DNA of 64,000 nt from Candidatus Hydrogenedentota bacterium (GTDB lineage: Bacteria; Hydrogenedentota; Hydrogenedentia; Hydrogenedentales; JAEUWI01): the NCBI GenBank assembly GCA_016182605.1, contig JACPGE010000055.1, positions 40,118 to 104,117 on the forward strand, in the 5' to 3' direction. Position numbers and translations under genes: made by a program. Positions 54,988 through 63,778 of the stretch are shown here, piece by piece; within the stretch, counting starts at the first letter, position 1, and each line of letters starts with the position of its first letter. The notes under the pieces were generated by a model. That model saw nothing but the letters and a program-made list of their open reading frames with translations, made no database searches and had not been told where the DNA came from.

Positions 54988-55371
54988 ATGGAAACCCTTC
55001 CGGAACTCACCTTCTACATGGCCCATCGCGTTGCCCTTTTGCTGCTCAGCATCGCATTTCTACTGCTCATTCTGGAAATGGTGCGCCGGGGACATCTCAA
55101 AGAACGCTATGCGCTCTTCTGGATGGCCTCCGCCCTCTTCGGAATGGTCTTCGGGCTCTTTCCCCGGATCATCGTCTGGATGGCCGGGCTGCTCGGGTTT
55201 CAGTACCTCACGGTCGCTTTTGTCCTCAGCGTGCTCTACTTGATGGCCATGGTGCTCGCTTTTACCGTCATCCTTTCCCAGTTGTCCGAGAAAACCCGTG
55301 GCCTAGCCCAAGAGGCGGCCTTATTGGCGGAACGCATTGCCAGACTCGAAGAACAGAAAAGAGAACCTTAA
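54988..55371 (+). CDS. DUF2304 membrane protein
   Basis: A 127-residue protein with three transmembrane helices (about 12-30, 45-62 and 75-97) and a C-terminal helix with Glu/Arg coiled-coil character. RRGHLKERYALFWM and GLFPRIIVWMAGLLG fit DUF2304, found next to dolichyl-phosphate mannose synthase-like GT2 genes as here. It may anchor or regulate the GT2 enzyme. It lies 5 bp after that gene. Confidence 0.85.
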   Translation: METLPELTFYMAHRVALLLLSIAFLLLILEMVRRGHLKERYALFWMASALFGMVFGLFPRIIVWMAGLLGFQYLTVAFVLSVLYLMAMVLAFTVILSQLSEKTRGLAQEAALLAERIARLEEQKREP

Positions 55372-55372
55372 A

Positions 55373-55540
55373 GTGCCTTCCAGTAACTTGGACCCAAATT
55401 CGCCATTTCAAGGGCGCCTTTTCACTCTTATCCTGGGTCTTTGGATCGCTGGAATGGCGTTTTTTTATTTTGTCCGGTTTAGCCTGGAGTTTTACCGGAG
55501 CCACGAGGCGGCAATGGATCAGATTTTGTCTCGATTTTGA
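55373..55540 (+). CDS. small single-pass membrane protein (predicted)
   Basis: A frame of 55 residues starting with GTG one base after the DUF2304 stop. It contains one clear hydrophobic helix, LFTLILGLWIAGMAFFYFV, between charged ends. An ATG at 55337 in the same frame would give 67 residues. The helix, the spacing and its place at the end of the glycan operon support a real protein, but no family is recognised. Confidence 0.5.
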   Translation: MPSSNLDPNSPFQGRLFTLILGLWIAGMAFFYFVRFSLEFYRSHEAAMDQILSRF

Positions 55541-55587
55541 TTTCGTTTTGCGTCCATAAGGTCGGAATATCTGGAACACCCAAAAAA

Positions 55588-55597
55588 TATCATGATA
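55588..55597. promoter_or_regulatory. AT-rich palindrome before the Crp-family gene
   Basis: TATCATGATA is a perfect 10-bp palindrome in a markedly AT-rich stretch (55580-55625), unlike the surrounding GC-rich DNA. It may be a regulator or promoter site, perhaps autoregulatory. It does not match the classic FNR or CRP half-sites. Confidence 0.35.
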
Positions 55598-55691
55598 AAT
55601 TATGGAATTTATGTTAGACTATATGTGGCCGTTAACACAGGGTTCTCAGAAAAAGGGCAGGAAGATCCTCACGGGTTATGGGGGGCTGGAT

Positions 55692-56390
55692 GTGAAAGGT
55701 GGGACGAAAAACGACCGGATCGCTACCGATTCGTACGCAGGAGACCCGTTTCTCCGGGAACTGGGCGTGCAAATCGCACGTAAGATTGAAACTCATGCGA
55801 TCTACCGCAGCTATCAAGCCCGGCAGATCGTGTATTTGCCGGATGCCCCCTGTGAAGAAGTATTTTGGGTGCGTGCAGGCCGCATCAAGGAATCCCGGAT
55901 TAGTGACGATGGACGGGAACTCACCTTTCGCCATGCGCTGAAAGGGGATCTGATCGGAGACGAATGCATATTGCCTCGAAAAAGGCGCGAGAACCAGGCC
56001 GAAGCCATACTCCCGAGCGAACTTGGGGTGCTGCCGCTGCTTCACTTCCAGGCCCTGGTGAATGAAGAAGCCGATCTTGCGGCATATGTACTTCGGCAGT
56101 TTGCCTTTCGCATGCGTGAAATGGAACGCGTGCTGGTGGATACGGTGTTTTTTTCCGTACGGAGCCGGGTGGCCTCGGGATTGTTGCGCTTGTATGAACG
56201 CGAGCCGGAAGACACGGGCGGCATCCTGAAAATCACACATCAGGAAATCGCCAATCTCATCGGATCCACCCGGGAGACCACCACGTCCGTGCTGCACCAC
56301 ATGCGCGAGGAAGGCATAGTCCGCATGGCAAACCGCCAGATCACGGTGCTCGATCCCGTGCGCCTGGCGAGGCTGGCCGGCCGCGGCTGA
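55692..56390 (+). CDS. Crp/FNR-family transcriptional regulator
   Basis: A 232-residue regulator. Residues 15-125 form a cyclic-nucleotide-binding-like jelly roll (RQIVYLPDAPCEEVFWVRAG, RELTFRHALKGDLIGDE). The C-terminal winged helix has THQEIANLIGSTRETTTSVL. No FNR-type cysteine cluster is seen, so it is not an oxygen-sensing FNR. The start is uncertain: GTG at 55692 follows GGGGGG, while an ATG at 55602 lies in the AT-rich promoter-like stretch. The effector is unknown. Confidence 0.85.
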   Translation: MKGGTKNDRIATDSYAGDPFLRELGVQIARKIETHAIYRSYQARQIVYLPDAPCEEVFWVRAGRIKESRISDDGRELTFRHALKGDLIGDECILPRKRRENQAEAILPSELGVLPLLHFQALVNEEADLAAYVLRQFAFRMREMERVLVDTVFFSVRSRVASGLLRLYEREPEDTGGILKITHQEIANLIGSTRETTTSVLHHMREEGIVRMANRQITVLDPVRLARLAGRG

Positions 56391-56502
56391 ACACGTGCCC
56401 TCGGGTTCCTTTTGTGTTATAGTGACTACCGGGAAAGTGCGTGGGAGCAGTTCGAAACGGTGCCACAGGCGCTTTTCGCGTCTGCCGCATCCAGGTGGAC
56501 AC

Positions 56503-57735
56503 ATGAAAAATGTCTTGACAGTGCTGCTTGCCGGTGGCGTGGGGGCGCGTTTGCACCCGCTGACCCGGAACCGTGCCAAGCCCGCAGTGCCCTTTGGCGG
56601 GCAGTTCCGCATTGTCGATTTCACACTTTCCAATTGCATCAACTCCGAGTGCACCCGCATCCAGGTCCTGGTGCAATACAAGTCGTTGTCGCTTGTGCGC
56701 CATATCCGGCAGGGCTGGAACATTCTGAATTCCAGCCGGGGCGAGTACATCGAAACCATCGCTCCCCAGATGCGTGTGAACGAGAACTGGTATCAAGGCA
56801 CGGCCGACGCGCTGTATCACAACCTCTACTCCCTGGAGAAGGCGGACCCCAAAGAAGTACTCATTCTTTCTGGCGATCACATCTACAAGATGAATTACCA
56901 GAAGATGATTCATTTTCACCGCGAGCGCGAGGCAGACGTGACGATTGCCACCATCGACGTGCCCATCGATCAGGGCAGCCAGTTCGGCATTCTGGGAACG
57001 GATGGCGAGCGCCGCGTGGTGGCCTTCGATGAAAAGCCGCTGGCCCCCAAACCCCTGCCAAACGATCCATCGCGCGCCCTTGCCAGCATGGGCATCTACG
57101 TCTTTAATCCGGAGATTCTGAAAGAGGCCGTTGTGCGCGATTCCGAGCGGGACACCGCGCACGATTTCGGCCGCGACATCATACCGGAACTCATCGATCG
57201 GCAGAAAAACGTGTATGCCTATCCCTTTCAAGACGAGAACAAGAAGCAGGCCATTTACTGGCGCGACGTGGGCACCCTGGATACCTACTGGGAGGCCAAC
57301 ATGGACCTCGCCAGTGTGGATCCGCTCTTCAATCTCTACGACAAGGATTGGCCGCTCCACACCTATTTGCCGGTCTATCCCCCGGTGAAGTTCGTCTTTG
57401 CGAGCCCCGGGCAGCGCTATGGGGTCGCCATCGATTCCATCGTCTGCAATGGCAGCATTATCAGCGGCGGCATGGTCAAGCGGAGCGTCCTTTCGCCCGG
57501 TGTGCGCATCAATACCGGCGCCGAGGTGGACGAATCCATTCTCTTCGCCGGCTGCAGTATCGGCCGGCACGCCAAGATCCGCCGGGCCATCATAGAGAAG
57601 AACGTAGCCGTGCCCCCCAATACCCACATCGGGTACAATCTGGAAGAAGACGCGAAATGGCACCGGATTTCTCCCCAGGGCATCGTGGTCGTCGAATCCC
57701 TGGAGCAGCGCTTGGCGCCGGTCAAGTCGCATTAG
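56503..57735 (+). CDS. glgC: glucose-1-phosphate adenylyltransferase
   Basis: A 410-residue enzyme making ADP-glucose for glycogen. TVLLAGGVGARLHPLTRNRA is the nucleotide-binding motif, followed by KPAVPFGGQFRIVDFTLSNC. YQGTADAL, LSGDHIYKM and the C-terminal left-handed beta-helix (GMVKRSVLSPGVRI) are standard. AGGTGG precedes the ATG at 56503. It stands alone; glgA and glgB are not in the window. Confidence 0.95.
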   Translation: MKNVLTVLLAGGVGARLHPLTRNRAKPAVPFGGQFRIVDFTLSNCINSECTRIQVLVQYKSLSLVRHIRQGWNILNSSRGEYIETIAPQMRVNENWYQGTADALYHNLYSLEKADPKEVLILSGDHIYKMNYQKMIHFHREREADVTIATIDVPIDQGSQFGILGTDGERRVVAFDEKPLAPKPLPNDPSRALASMGIYVFNPEILKEAVVRDSERDTAHDFGRDIIPELIDRQKNVYAYPFQDENKKQAIYWRDVGTLDTYWEANMDLASVDPLFNLYDKDWPLHTYLPVYPPVKFVFASPGQRYGVAIDSIVCNGSIISGGMVKRSVLSPGVRINTGAEVDESILFAGCSIGRHAKIRRAIIEKNVAVPPNTHIGYNLEEDAKWHRISPQGIVVVESLEQRLAPVKSH

Positions 57736-57856
57736 TCTCGCGCGCGGAAAAGGGATTTGTCCGTTCGTGCCAATTCCGGCTAGAATGACCCGGCGTTGTG
57801 TGCCCCAGCACAAATCCCGAGGCTCCTGGTCTTCAATGCGAAACGAGAACATCACC

Positions 57857-58822
57857 ATGACCCTATACCGGTCCGCCATTGCCCTGTTGTTCCTCTTGAA
57901 TGCCGCGGCAGCCTCGCCGGACGAGACTCCAGAGCCGCCCGCGTGGGCAACGGCGCTCAGTTCCGCCCAAGGCACGGAAGAGGAGTTTGTGAACGCGTTC
58001 CGTGCGGAAGAGTTTGCGCGTCTCGGACAAATGCGTGAACTCGGCGCCGAGATCGACATGCTTGCCCGCGGCGGAAAACCGGAACAGGTGGCGGCGAAGA
58101 AGGCGCAGGCGCAACAGGTGGTCGATGAGATCTCGGCGGCGTATGCCTGGGCCCTGGGGAAATACCCCGAGAACGCGCGCTTGCTCACCTACCATGGCGA
58201 ATTCCTGTATGACGTACTCGGGAAACAGGAGGAGGCGATCGTCCTGTGGAACCGTTCCCTGACCTTTGACGGCAAACTCTCCCTGACCTACAACGACCTG
58301 AGTTTGCACTACGCCCACATTGGCCAGTACAAGCTATCGCTTTCACACCTGGACAAGGCGCTGGATCTGGACGGCAAGAATCCCGACTTCCAATATAACC
58401 TGGCCCAGTTCTATCTCGTGTACGGCCCACAGACGGAGGAGTTGCGGGGCTGGAACAAGAAGAAGGTATACAAGGAGGGCATGAAGGCCTCCAAGCGCGC
58501 CAGCGCGTTGTCGCCGGATGACTTCGAACTCGTGAAGGACTACGCCGTGAACTACTTTGCGGGCGAAAACTTTGGGGTGGAAGTGAACTGGAAGGATGCC
58601 GCAAAGGCTTGGCAAGAAGCGCGGGCCAAGGCGCGCAACAAGACCGACATATTCTATGCGTGGCTCAATGAGGCGCGAAGCTGGATCCGGGCGGGCAAGG
58701 ATTCGAATGCGATGGCCGCGTTAAACGAGGCACTGAAGATCTTTCCCGACAGCGAAGTTGCCCAGAAGCTTCTGGGGGAACTGGAACTGAAGCAGGAAAA
58801 GGCCTCGAAGAAGGGGAAATAG
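57857..58822 (+). CDS. exported TPR-like protein
   Basis: A 321-residue protein with a signal peptide (MTLYRSAIALLFLLNAAAA). The mature part is alpha-helical with several TPR-like units: GKQEEAIVLWNRSLTFDG, GQYKLSLSHLDKALDLDG and KDSNAMAALNEALKIFPDS. The ATG at 57836 gives 7 more residues and is also possible. Probably a periplasmic scaffold; no specific function is visible. Confidence 0.75.
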   Translation: MTLYRSAIALLFLLNAAAASPDETPEPPAWATALSSAQGTEEEFVNAFRAEEFARLGQMRELGAEIDMLARGGKPEQVAAKKAQAQQVVDEISAAYAWALGKYPENARLLTYHGEFLYDVLGKQEEAIVLWNRSLTFDGKLSLTYNDLSLHYAHIGQYKLSLSHLDKALDLDGKNPDFQYNLAQFYLVYGPQTEELRGWNKKKVYKEGMKASKRASALSPDDFELVKDYAVNYFAGENFGVEVNWKDAAKAWQEARAKARNKTDIFYAWLNEARSWIRAGKDSNAMAALNEALKIFPDSEVAQKLLGELELKQEKASKKGK

Positions 58823-58858
58823 TGCTTTGCGGTGGCGATTCGGCCACGGAGAGACTTA

Positions 58859-59443
58859 TTGAGCGCTGAAGTGCCGAAGAAGAACCTGCTGGGGAACGTG
58901 GCGGCATTCTTTTCCAGCCACCGGATCGGTAATCTGGCCCTGCTGTTGCTTGCCTTGCTTGGCGTGTACCTCTTCGCCTACCGCGGCGGCCGCTTTTTTC
59001 TTGTGCCCAGCATATCCATGGAGCATACCCTTCTTGAAGGGGATCAGATCGTAACCTTGCGCCCCGCCGTCTACCGGCGTGGGGATATCGTGGTGTTGCA
59101 CGACCCAGAGAACCCCAAAGAGGATTTTCTGGTGAAGCGCATTACCGGCCTGGGCGGAGACAGCATCGGCGTGCGTGGCGGCGCCCTGTTCCTCAACGGA
59201 ACCTACGCATCCGAGCCGTACATCGTCGAGCCCATGGTCTATGAGATTGCCGACCCCATAGCGATCCCCGAAGGGGAAGTCTTCATCATGGGGGACAACC
59301 GCAATTACAGCGAAGACAGTTCCAGCACCCTCCAGACCGTTCCCGAGGCGTTGCTGGTGGGAAAAGTGATTTTCATTTACTTCCCCTTTGAGCGCATGGG
59401 CCCGGTCTATTCCTATCCATTGACGAATGCAAAGGGAGAATAG
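58859..59443 (+). CDS. lepB: signal peptidase I
   Basis: A 194-residue membrane protease that removes signal peptides. One N-terminal transmembrane helix (about 24-41) is followed by PSISMEHTL with the catalytic Ser53, and FLVKRITGLGGD with Lys93, forming the Ser-Lys dyad. MGDNRNYSEDSS is the third family motif. I chose TTG at 58859 because GGAGAGA is upstream; a GTG at 58832 gives nine more residues. It is the smaller, single-helix form. Confidence 0.93.
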   Translation: MSAEVPKKNLLGNVAAFFSSHRIGNLALLLLALLGVYLFAYRGGRFFLVPSISMEHTLLEGDQIVTLRPAVYRRGDIVVLHDPENPKEDFLVKRITGLGGDSIGVRGGALFLNGTYASEPYIVEPMVYEIADPIAIPEGEVFIMGDNRNYSEDSSSTLQTVPEALLVGKVIFIYFPFERMGPVYSYPLTNAKGE

Positions 59444-59543
59444 ACGCATTCGGGGCCATTCGTTTTTGTCCGAAAAGTTCGGTTACAATGAAACCCGGCA
59501 TTGTGCAGAGACCTGAACATTCCCACACGTTGTGAAGTATTCC

Positions 59544-60350
59544 ATGTCGAACTATTCCAGTTATGAGCGCCCTTCCGCCTTTGGCGCACCCCGCATCACC
59601 TGGGGGGTGCAGCGGCTCCTCTTTCTCAATGCGGCGGTTTTCGCGATCCAGTTGCTGTGGGATCCATTGGAACTGATTCTGGCCGGAGTGGGCTATTGGC
59701 CGTTCCGCCTGGGGGCGCTGGAATCGGCCCCTCCCGGAGGCATTCTGACTTTCTGGTTTGGATTTCAACCGGATTTGTTTCTGCGCGGGCTCCTTTTCAA
59801 GCCGTTTACCTACCAGTTCCTGCACACAGGTTTGATGCATCTCTTCGTGAACATGTTGTGGCTCTTCTTCTTCGGACCCGACGTGGAACGCGCCTTGGGC
59901 ACCCGGAGCTTCCTGCGATTCTATATACTCTGCGGCGCCGTAGCCGTCTTACTCACGATTCCCGAATTTCTTGTCAGCCGCGATGGCCCCATATCGGTGA
60001 TAGGGGCCAGTGGCGCGGTGATGGCGGTCATGGTGGCATTTGCCGTCATCGATCCGGAGCGGCAATTGATCTTGTTTCCGATCCCCGCGCCCATCAATGC
60101 CCGGGCCCTCATCCTGATCATCATCGTCTTCAATCTCATCGGCTTGCTTCAGAATTCCTCGAACTCGGTGGCCACCCATTTTGGCGGGATGATCGCGGGC
60201 TACCTGTATATGAAGGGCCTTCCACGCATGACGGCCTGGCGCCAGACCAAGCGCAAACAGCGCCTGAGCCGGAAGAAGGGCGGAGGCGATTCGAAGATGG
60301 GCGAAGCCGTCGACAACATCTTTAAGTTCAAGGACCATGATCGGCGGTAA
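59544..60350 (+). CDS. rhomboid-family intramembrane serine protease
   Basis: A 268-residue protein with about six helices. HTGLMHLFVNML, GASG with Ser156 and ATHFGGMIAGYLYM with His212 form the rhomboid catalytic set. The C-terminal tail is cytoplasmic and basic (RKQRLSRKKGGG). The natural substrate is not known. It lies upstream of the J-domain gene by 18 bp, so the two are probably co-transcribed. The ATG at 59544 is preferred over the GTG at 59532. Confidence 0.92.
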   Translation: MSNYSSYERPSAFGAPRITWGVQRLLFLNAAVFAIQLLWDPLELILAGVGYWPFRLGALESAPPGGILTFWFGFQPDLFLRGLLFKPFTYQFLHTGLMHLFVNMLWLFFFGPDVERALGTRSFLRFYILCGAVAVLLTIPEFLVSRDGPISVIGASGAVMAVMVAFAVIDPERQLILFPIPAPINARALILIIIVFNLIGLLQNSSNSVATHFGGMIAGYLYMKGLPRMTAWRQTKRKQRLSRKKGGGDSKMGEAVDNIFKFKDHDRR

Positions 60351-60368
60351 CGCACTGAGGACTCACTC

Positions 60369-60707
60369 ATGAACTTGGGCATTCAGGAACTCATGATGCT
60401 CGTTCTGATCTTCGCCATCTTGAGCGTCACCGGCCTGCTGCCCAGTGTCATGCAGGCCTTTCGCGCGCTGCGGGGAGAGGCGGAACCGGCACAGCGGAGC
60501 GCGGCTGCGGCGCCGTCCCGCACGGATGTGGAGATGTGCTTCCGGCTCTTGGGGCTTTCGCCCTCCGCATCCTGGGAGGAGGTCGAAAAGGCCTACAAGC
60601 AGAAGGCCAAACGCCATCACCCCGATCATGGCGGCGACGACGACATGATGCGCACCCTCAACGAGGCCTACTCCATCCTCAAGTCGGTGCATAGCCGCAA
60701 GCGTTGA
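60369..60707 (+). CDS. TatA-like N-terminus fused to a J-domain
   Basis: A 112-residue protein. Residues 1-37 (NLGIQELMMLVLIFAILSV, then LLPSVMQAFRALRG) resemble TatA/TatB: a short transmembrane helix, a Gly turn and an amphipathic helix. Residues 55-110 form a J-domain with the HPD motif (84-86) in RHHPDHGG, which stimulates Hsp70 ATPase. No zinc finger or C-terminal domain is present. The linker AEPAQRSAAAAPSRT is Ala-rich. It may recruit DnaK to the membrane. The J-domain is sure; the TatA likeness is by pattern. Confidence 0.85.
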   Translation: MNLGIQELMMLVLIFAILSVTGLLPSVMQAFRALRGEAEPAQRSAAAAPSRTDVEMCFRLLGLSPSASWEEVEKAYKQKAKRHHPDHGGDDDMMRTLNEAYSILKSVHSRKR

Positions 60708-60854
60708 GCCTCCCGCCCGCGCCGGCGCGGCGTATGAATATCCCTGGCGTCCTGTCGTCTTTATCCGCGTATTTCCCGTTGTAACGAAAGCGCGCCCGCG
60801 GCGGTATTACCCACAGGGCGTCAATGAACGGACAGGCACGCGGAGCCGGCACGT

Positions 60855-60977
60855 ATGGTCGCAAGTTTGGCGGAACTGCTACAGGGCGGAGTGGATTTCA
60901 CGATTGGCTTGGCGAAGGCCTCCATCCAGGCGGGGCTTGCCCTCTTTCGGCGGGATGTGGACGGCATAGAGGACTGA
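60855..60977 (+). CDS. possible 40-residue small protein
   Basis: An ATG at 60855 has GGAG 9 bp upstream, and an in-frame stop lies before it. The peptide MVASLAELLQGGVDFTIGLA continues with KASIQAGLALFRRDVDGIED, an amphipathic, mildly hydrophobic sequence ending in acidic residues. Codon use looks like the neighbours, with GC in most third positions. No family is recognised, so it stays a prediction. Confidence 0.4.
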   Translation: MVASLAELLQGGVDFTIGLAKASIQAGLALFRRDVDGIED

Positions 60978-60986
60978 TCGCGGGCC

Positions 60987-61937
60987 TCAGTCCGTTACGG
61001 TAATCCGATAGCTGACGATACGGAAGGCATTGTCCGGGCCCGAAACGGGCAGCATCGCGGTGCACGTGACAAGATGCGTGCCCGGCGCGTCGAAGGTCTT
61101 CGAGAGGGTGGCGCCAGTGCCCTGTAACGCGCCATCCGTCAGCCAGGCATGGTCCCCAAATCCTTCGGGCCCTTTCAGGTCCACCCGAACGCCCTTCTTC
61201 ACTTCCAACGCCACCGCGGGTTCCGCGTTCACCATGGTCATCTCTACCGACTGCGCCACGACGACGCCATCGACGGACTCTGTGTAATCGACCACATAGT
61301 CACCCGTGCCGGGGAAGACGTAAGAAAAGGTATGGGGGCCCGTGCCCTTGGCCACTGCCGTGCCGTTGATCTTCCATTCGTAGCTTGCATGGGCCGCCGG
61401 CGAAAGGGAGAGGGTGAGTTCTTGGCCTTGGAAGTAGGAGTCCGGCAAGTTGAGTTCCACCTGCTTTCGCGCCAGAGTGGTGGAGAGCCCCAGATCCTTC
61501 TTGATGTCGTCAATGGATTTGCCCTGTTTCTTGGACAGGCATTCCAGAGAGTTGGGCAACAGATCGAGCGGCGCCAGCACGGGAATCGAAAGCGTTTCCC
61601 CGGGCACTTCCACGAAGAGGCTGTACGAGCCCATCTGAATATCGTCCGTGGGGGTCAAGAGCAGCGCCCCATCGGTCTTCTGAATGGACAGCATATAGGT
61701 ATAATCGCGGGTCTCGACCATGAAGCGCACCGCGCCAATCTGCGCGGCGGGCACCGGCTGGCCGTTGCCGCTCAGGCGCAGCAAAACACCGGGTTGCATG
61801 GCGCGGATATTCAATTGCGCAGGCGTGGGGGTGACTGGGCCGGCCCCTGCGGTGTGCGCCAGGGTGAGCCCAAGGCACAGGACGAGGAGCAACGCGCTTG
61901 CGCGCTGGGGGATGGAGCGGGAATCACGGTGCGGCAT
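60987..61937 (-). CDS. secreted protein with PKD-like domains
   Basis: A 316-residue protein with a signal peptide. I chose the ATG at 61937 because AGGAGG precedes it. The C-terminal half has PKD-like strands: HASYEWKINGTAVAKGTGPH, SYVFPGTGDYVVDYTESVDG and SKTFDAPGTHLVTCTAMLPV, in two copies. These beta-sandwich domains mediate binding on the outside. The N-terminal part is unassigned. Confidence 0.75.
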   Translation of the reverse strand: MPHRDSRSIPQRASALLLVLCLGLTLAHTAGAGPVTPTPAQLNIRAMQPGVLLRLSGNGQPVPAAQIGAVRFMVETRDYTYMLSIQKTDGALLLTPTDDIQMGSYSLFVEVPGETLSIPVLAPLDLLPNSLECLSKKQGKSIDDIKKDLGLSTTLARKQVELNLPDSYFQGQELTLSLSPAAHASYEWKINGTAVAKGTGPHTFSYVFPGTGDYVVDYTESVDGVVVAQSVEMTMVNAEPAVALEVKKGVRVDLKGPEGFGDHAWLTDGALQGTGATLSKTFDAPGTHLVTCTAMLPVSGPDNAFRIVSYRITVTD

Positions 61938-62033
61938 GAAGGCCTCCTGTCTGGGATCCAGTCCCATTATATCACGTTCAGAGATGGAATCCGTCCGGTG
62001 GCGCCGGGGTTCCCGGATTCATGGAATCCAACC

Positions 62034-62159
62034 CGTATATTTCGCCACTTCAAAACTCTCTGACAACAAGCTCCTCTTGGAACGGGGCGAGCACATTTTA
62101 CCGTGCTCCAAGTGTCCGCTCGCGCGTTGACGCTCCAAGTGGTGAAATATGCGGGCTAA
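62034..62159. repeat. MITE/REP-like inverted-repeat element
   Basis: The ends at 62034-62051 (CCGTATATTTCGCCACTT) and 62137-62154 (AAGTGGTGAAATATGCGG) are inverted with 16 of 18 pairs. Inside is a hairpin, GAGCAC (62089-62094) with GTGCTC (62103-62108). The outer end matches the end of the element at 49580-49595. It encodes no protein, so it looks like a non-autonomous dispersed element. Confidence 0.65.
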
Positions 62160-62183
62160 ACGCGGCGCCACTCCCTGCCGTGC

Positions 62184-62369
62184 AATTCCTTGTGGCCTCC
62201 GGAGCACTCGGGGAAAAACGGGATCCCGTTCACGCGCCACGGCAACTGGATGGTCCCGGCCAGCCTGACAGTGCTGGCGGCCTTTGTTGCTGTGGGGGTG
62301 CGGGGTCCCGCCACACGATTCGCGATGGAGCATCGGGGCGCGATCCACCCCGAAGCGGAGCGCATTTAG
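62184..62369 (+). other. open frame next to the repeat, possible gene remnant
   Basis: A frame without a good start reads protein-like sequence (HGNWMVPASLTVLAAFVAVG) with one hydrophobic segment and ends at TAG 62367-62369. It overlaps the end of the convergent DUF2961 gene by 4 bp. No ribosome-binding site fits. It may be a decayed gene fragment or chance. Between 61938 and 62365 I see nothing else besides the repeat. Confidence 0.25.
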
Positions 62370-63502
62370 TCTTTGATGATCAGGACATCCTTCGCGGGCA
62401 GCGCGGGAAAGGGGTTGTGCGGCTCCACCTGGTACCAATAGGCCACGGAGGCCAGATCGTCCTGCAGGGGGAGGTAGCGCCCTTCGCTCTGCCAGCCGAG
62501 GCTCTGAATCGTTACGCGGATGTCTTTGTCGAAGCGGATGGGATCGGTGATGTGCCAGCGGTACTGACCGAAGCGCCGCTGCGGCCCTTCATGCTGCACG
62601 TGATAGAAACCCGTGTAGAGACTGCTGAAACTGGTGTAGACCGTCTTGCCGTTCTCCTCGCGATCGTTGTAGCCATACGAGCCGCAAAAATAGTCCTCTT
62701 CGCCGGTGCCGCAGATGGTGGGGAAGTCCTTGTCGCCGTCCATGTAGAACTTGATTTCGCCTTCACCCCACCAGCCGCCACTGTTGGCGCCGTGGCTCAA
62801 ATAGGTGCCCACGTACTGGCCTTTGCCTTTGATGCCATCCACGATGGTGTAGACCTCTTTCGCCGGCAAGGGATTCACCCGGCGGAACTGGGCATGGAAA
62901 TAGGGTGTCTTTCGAGCGACTTTTTCGAGGGAGTAATCGATCTGATAGTAAACGGTGGCCTGCTTTTCGCCCTGGTTTTCCATGGTGATTTTGCAGTGCT
63001 TGCGGAAGGGCATCTGCCAGTAAGAGTTCAGGCCGCTGCGCGGATTCACGCAGACGGCGAGCGAGGAAATCTGCGGCTCCTTGCCCATGCCCCAGCCCGC
63101 GGCGAAGAAATCGCCCACAGGGACTTCCACCGAAGGGTGCTCTTCGCCATCCCAGTAGAAACGCAGGATCATGAGGCGGTAATCCCCCACGGGCGTCATC
63201 CAGATGTGATTGATCGCGCCCGAGCCGTCGATCTCGCCGAGCGTGAAGGTTTGCCCTGGCTGGATGTGAACATAGGGATTGACCTTCCAGCCCTGGCCCA
63301 GCTCGCGCGCGGCCTTCGCGGCGCTTCCTTCTTCCAAGGTGGCCATTCCGCCCTTGCCCTTTTCGCCGGTAAAATTCTCCGGGCTAATGGAGCGTGTTTG
63401 CGCGTTCTTCAATTCGTAGAGCGGACTCATCGCCGCCGGTTGCGCCCAGAGCGCCGGAGCCGTCATCGCCACGAGGAGCATGGGCAAGATCATGTTTTTC
63501 AT
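62366..63502 (-). CDS. DUF2961 (GH172) glycoside hydrolase
   Basis: A 378-residue exported protein with a signal peptide (...APALWAQ). GSGAINHIWMTP, LRFYWDGEEHPSVEVPVGDF and HGANSGGWWGEGEIKFYMDG are DUF2961 hallmarks. Members of this family (GH172) act on fructofuranosyl or arabinofuranosyl sugars. Glu247 and Glu268 (in GEGE and TGEEDYF) are 21 residues apart, as are the catalytic glutamates I recall for the characterised bifidobacterial enzyme. AAAGGAATT precedes the ATG. The exact substrate is unknown. Confidence 0.88.
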   Translation of the reverse strand: MKNMILPMLLVAMTAPALWAQPAAMSPLYELKNAQTRSISPENFTGEKGKGGMATLEEGSAAKAARELGQGWKVNPYVHIQPGQTFTLGEIDGSGAINHIWMTPVGDYRLMILRFYWDGEEHPSVEVPVGDFFAAGWGMGKEPQISSLAVCVNPRSGLNSYWQMPFRKHCKITMENQGEKQATVYYQIDYSLEKVARKTPYFHAQFRRVNPLPAKEVYTIVDGIKGKGQYVGTYLSHGANSGGWWGEGEIKFYMDGDKDFPTICGTGEEDYFCGSYGYNDREENGKTVYTSFSSLYTGFYHVQHEGPQRRFGQYRWHITDPIRFDKDIRVTIQSLGWQSEGRYLPLQDDLASVAYWYQVEPHNPFPALPAKDVLIIKD

Positions 63503-63778
63503 TGGTCACAATTCCTTTGTAATCCGCGTTCAGATTTCTGGCTGTGCTCGAAGGCGGAACCCAGGCAACGCCTCTTCCCGCCGCAACCGCCTGGCCAGCC
63601 GCTACGATGGTACCCCGTGACGGAGCGGCGAGTAAAATCGGACGGAGGCGTATGGATACCCAATAGGCGATTGGCGGTATGTCCCCGGGTGCGAAAAGAA
63701 GGGGAAGCCGGAAGACATGGAGCACACGGAAGGAAAAAGAAGAGGAGAGCGACACGTGAATTCATGCCTTTTATTCGT

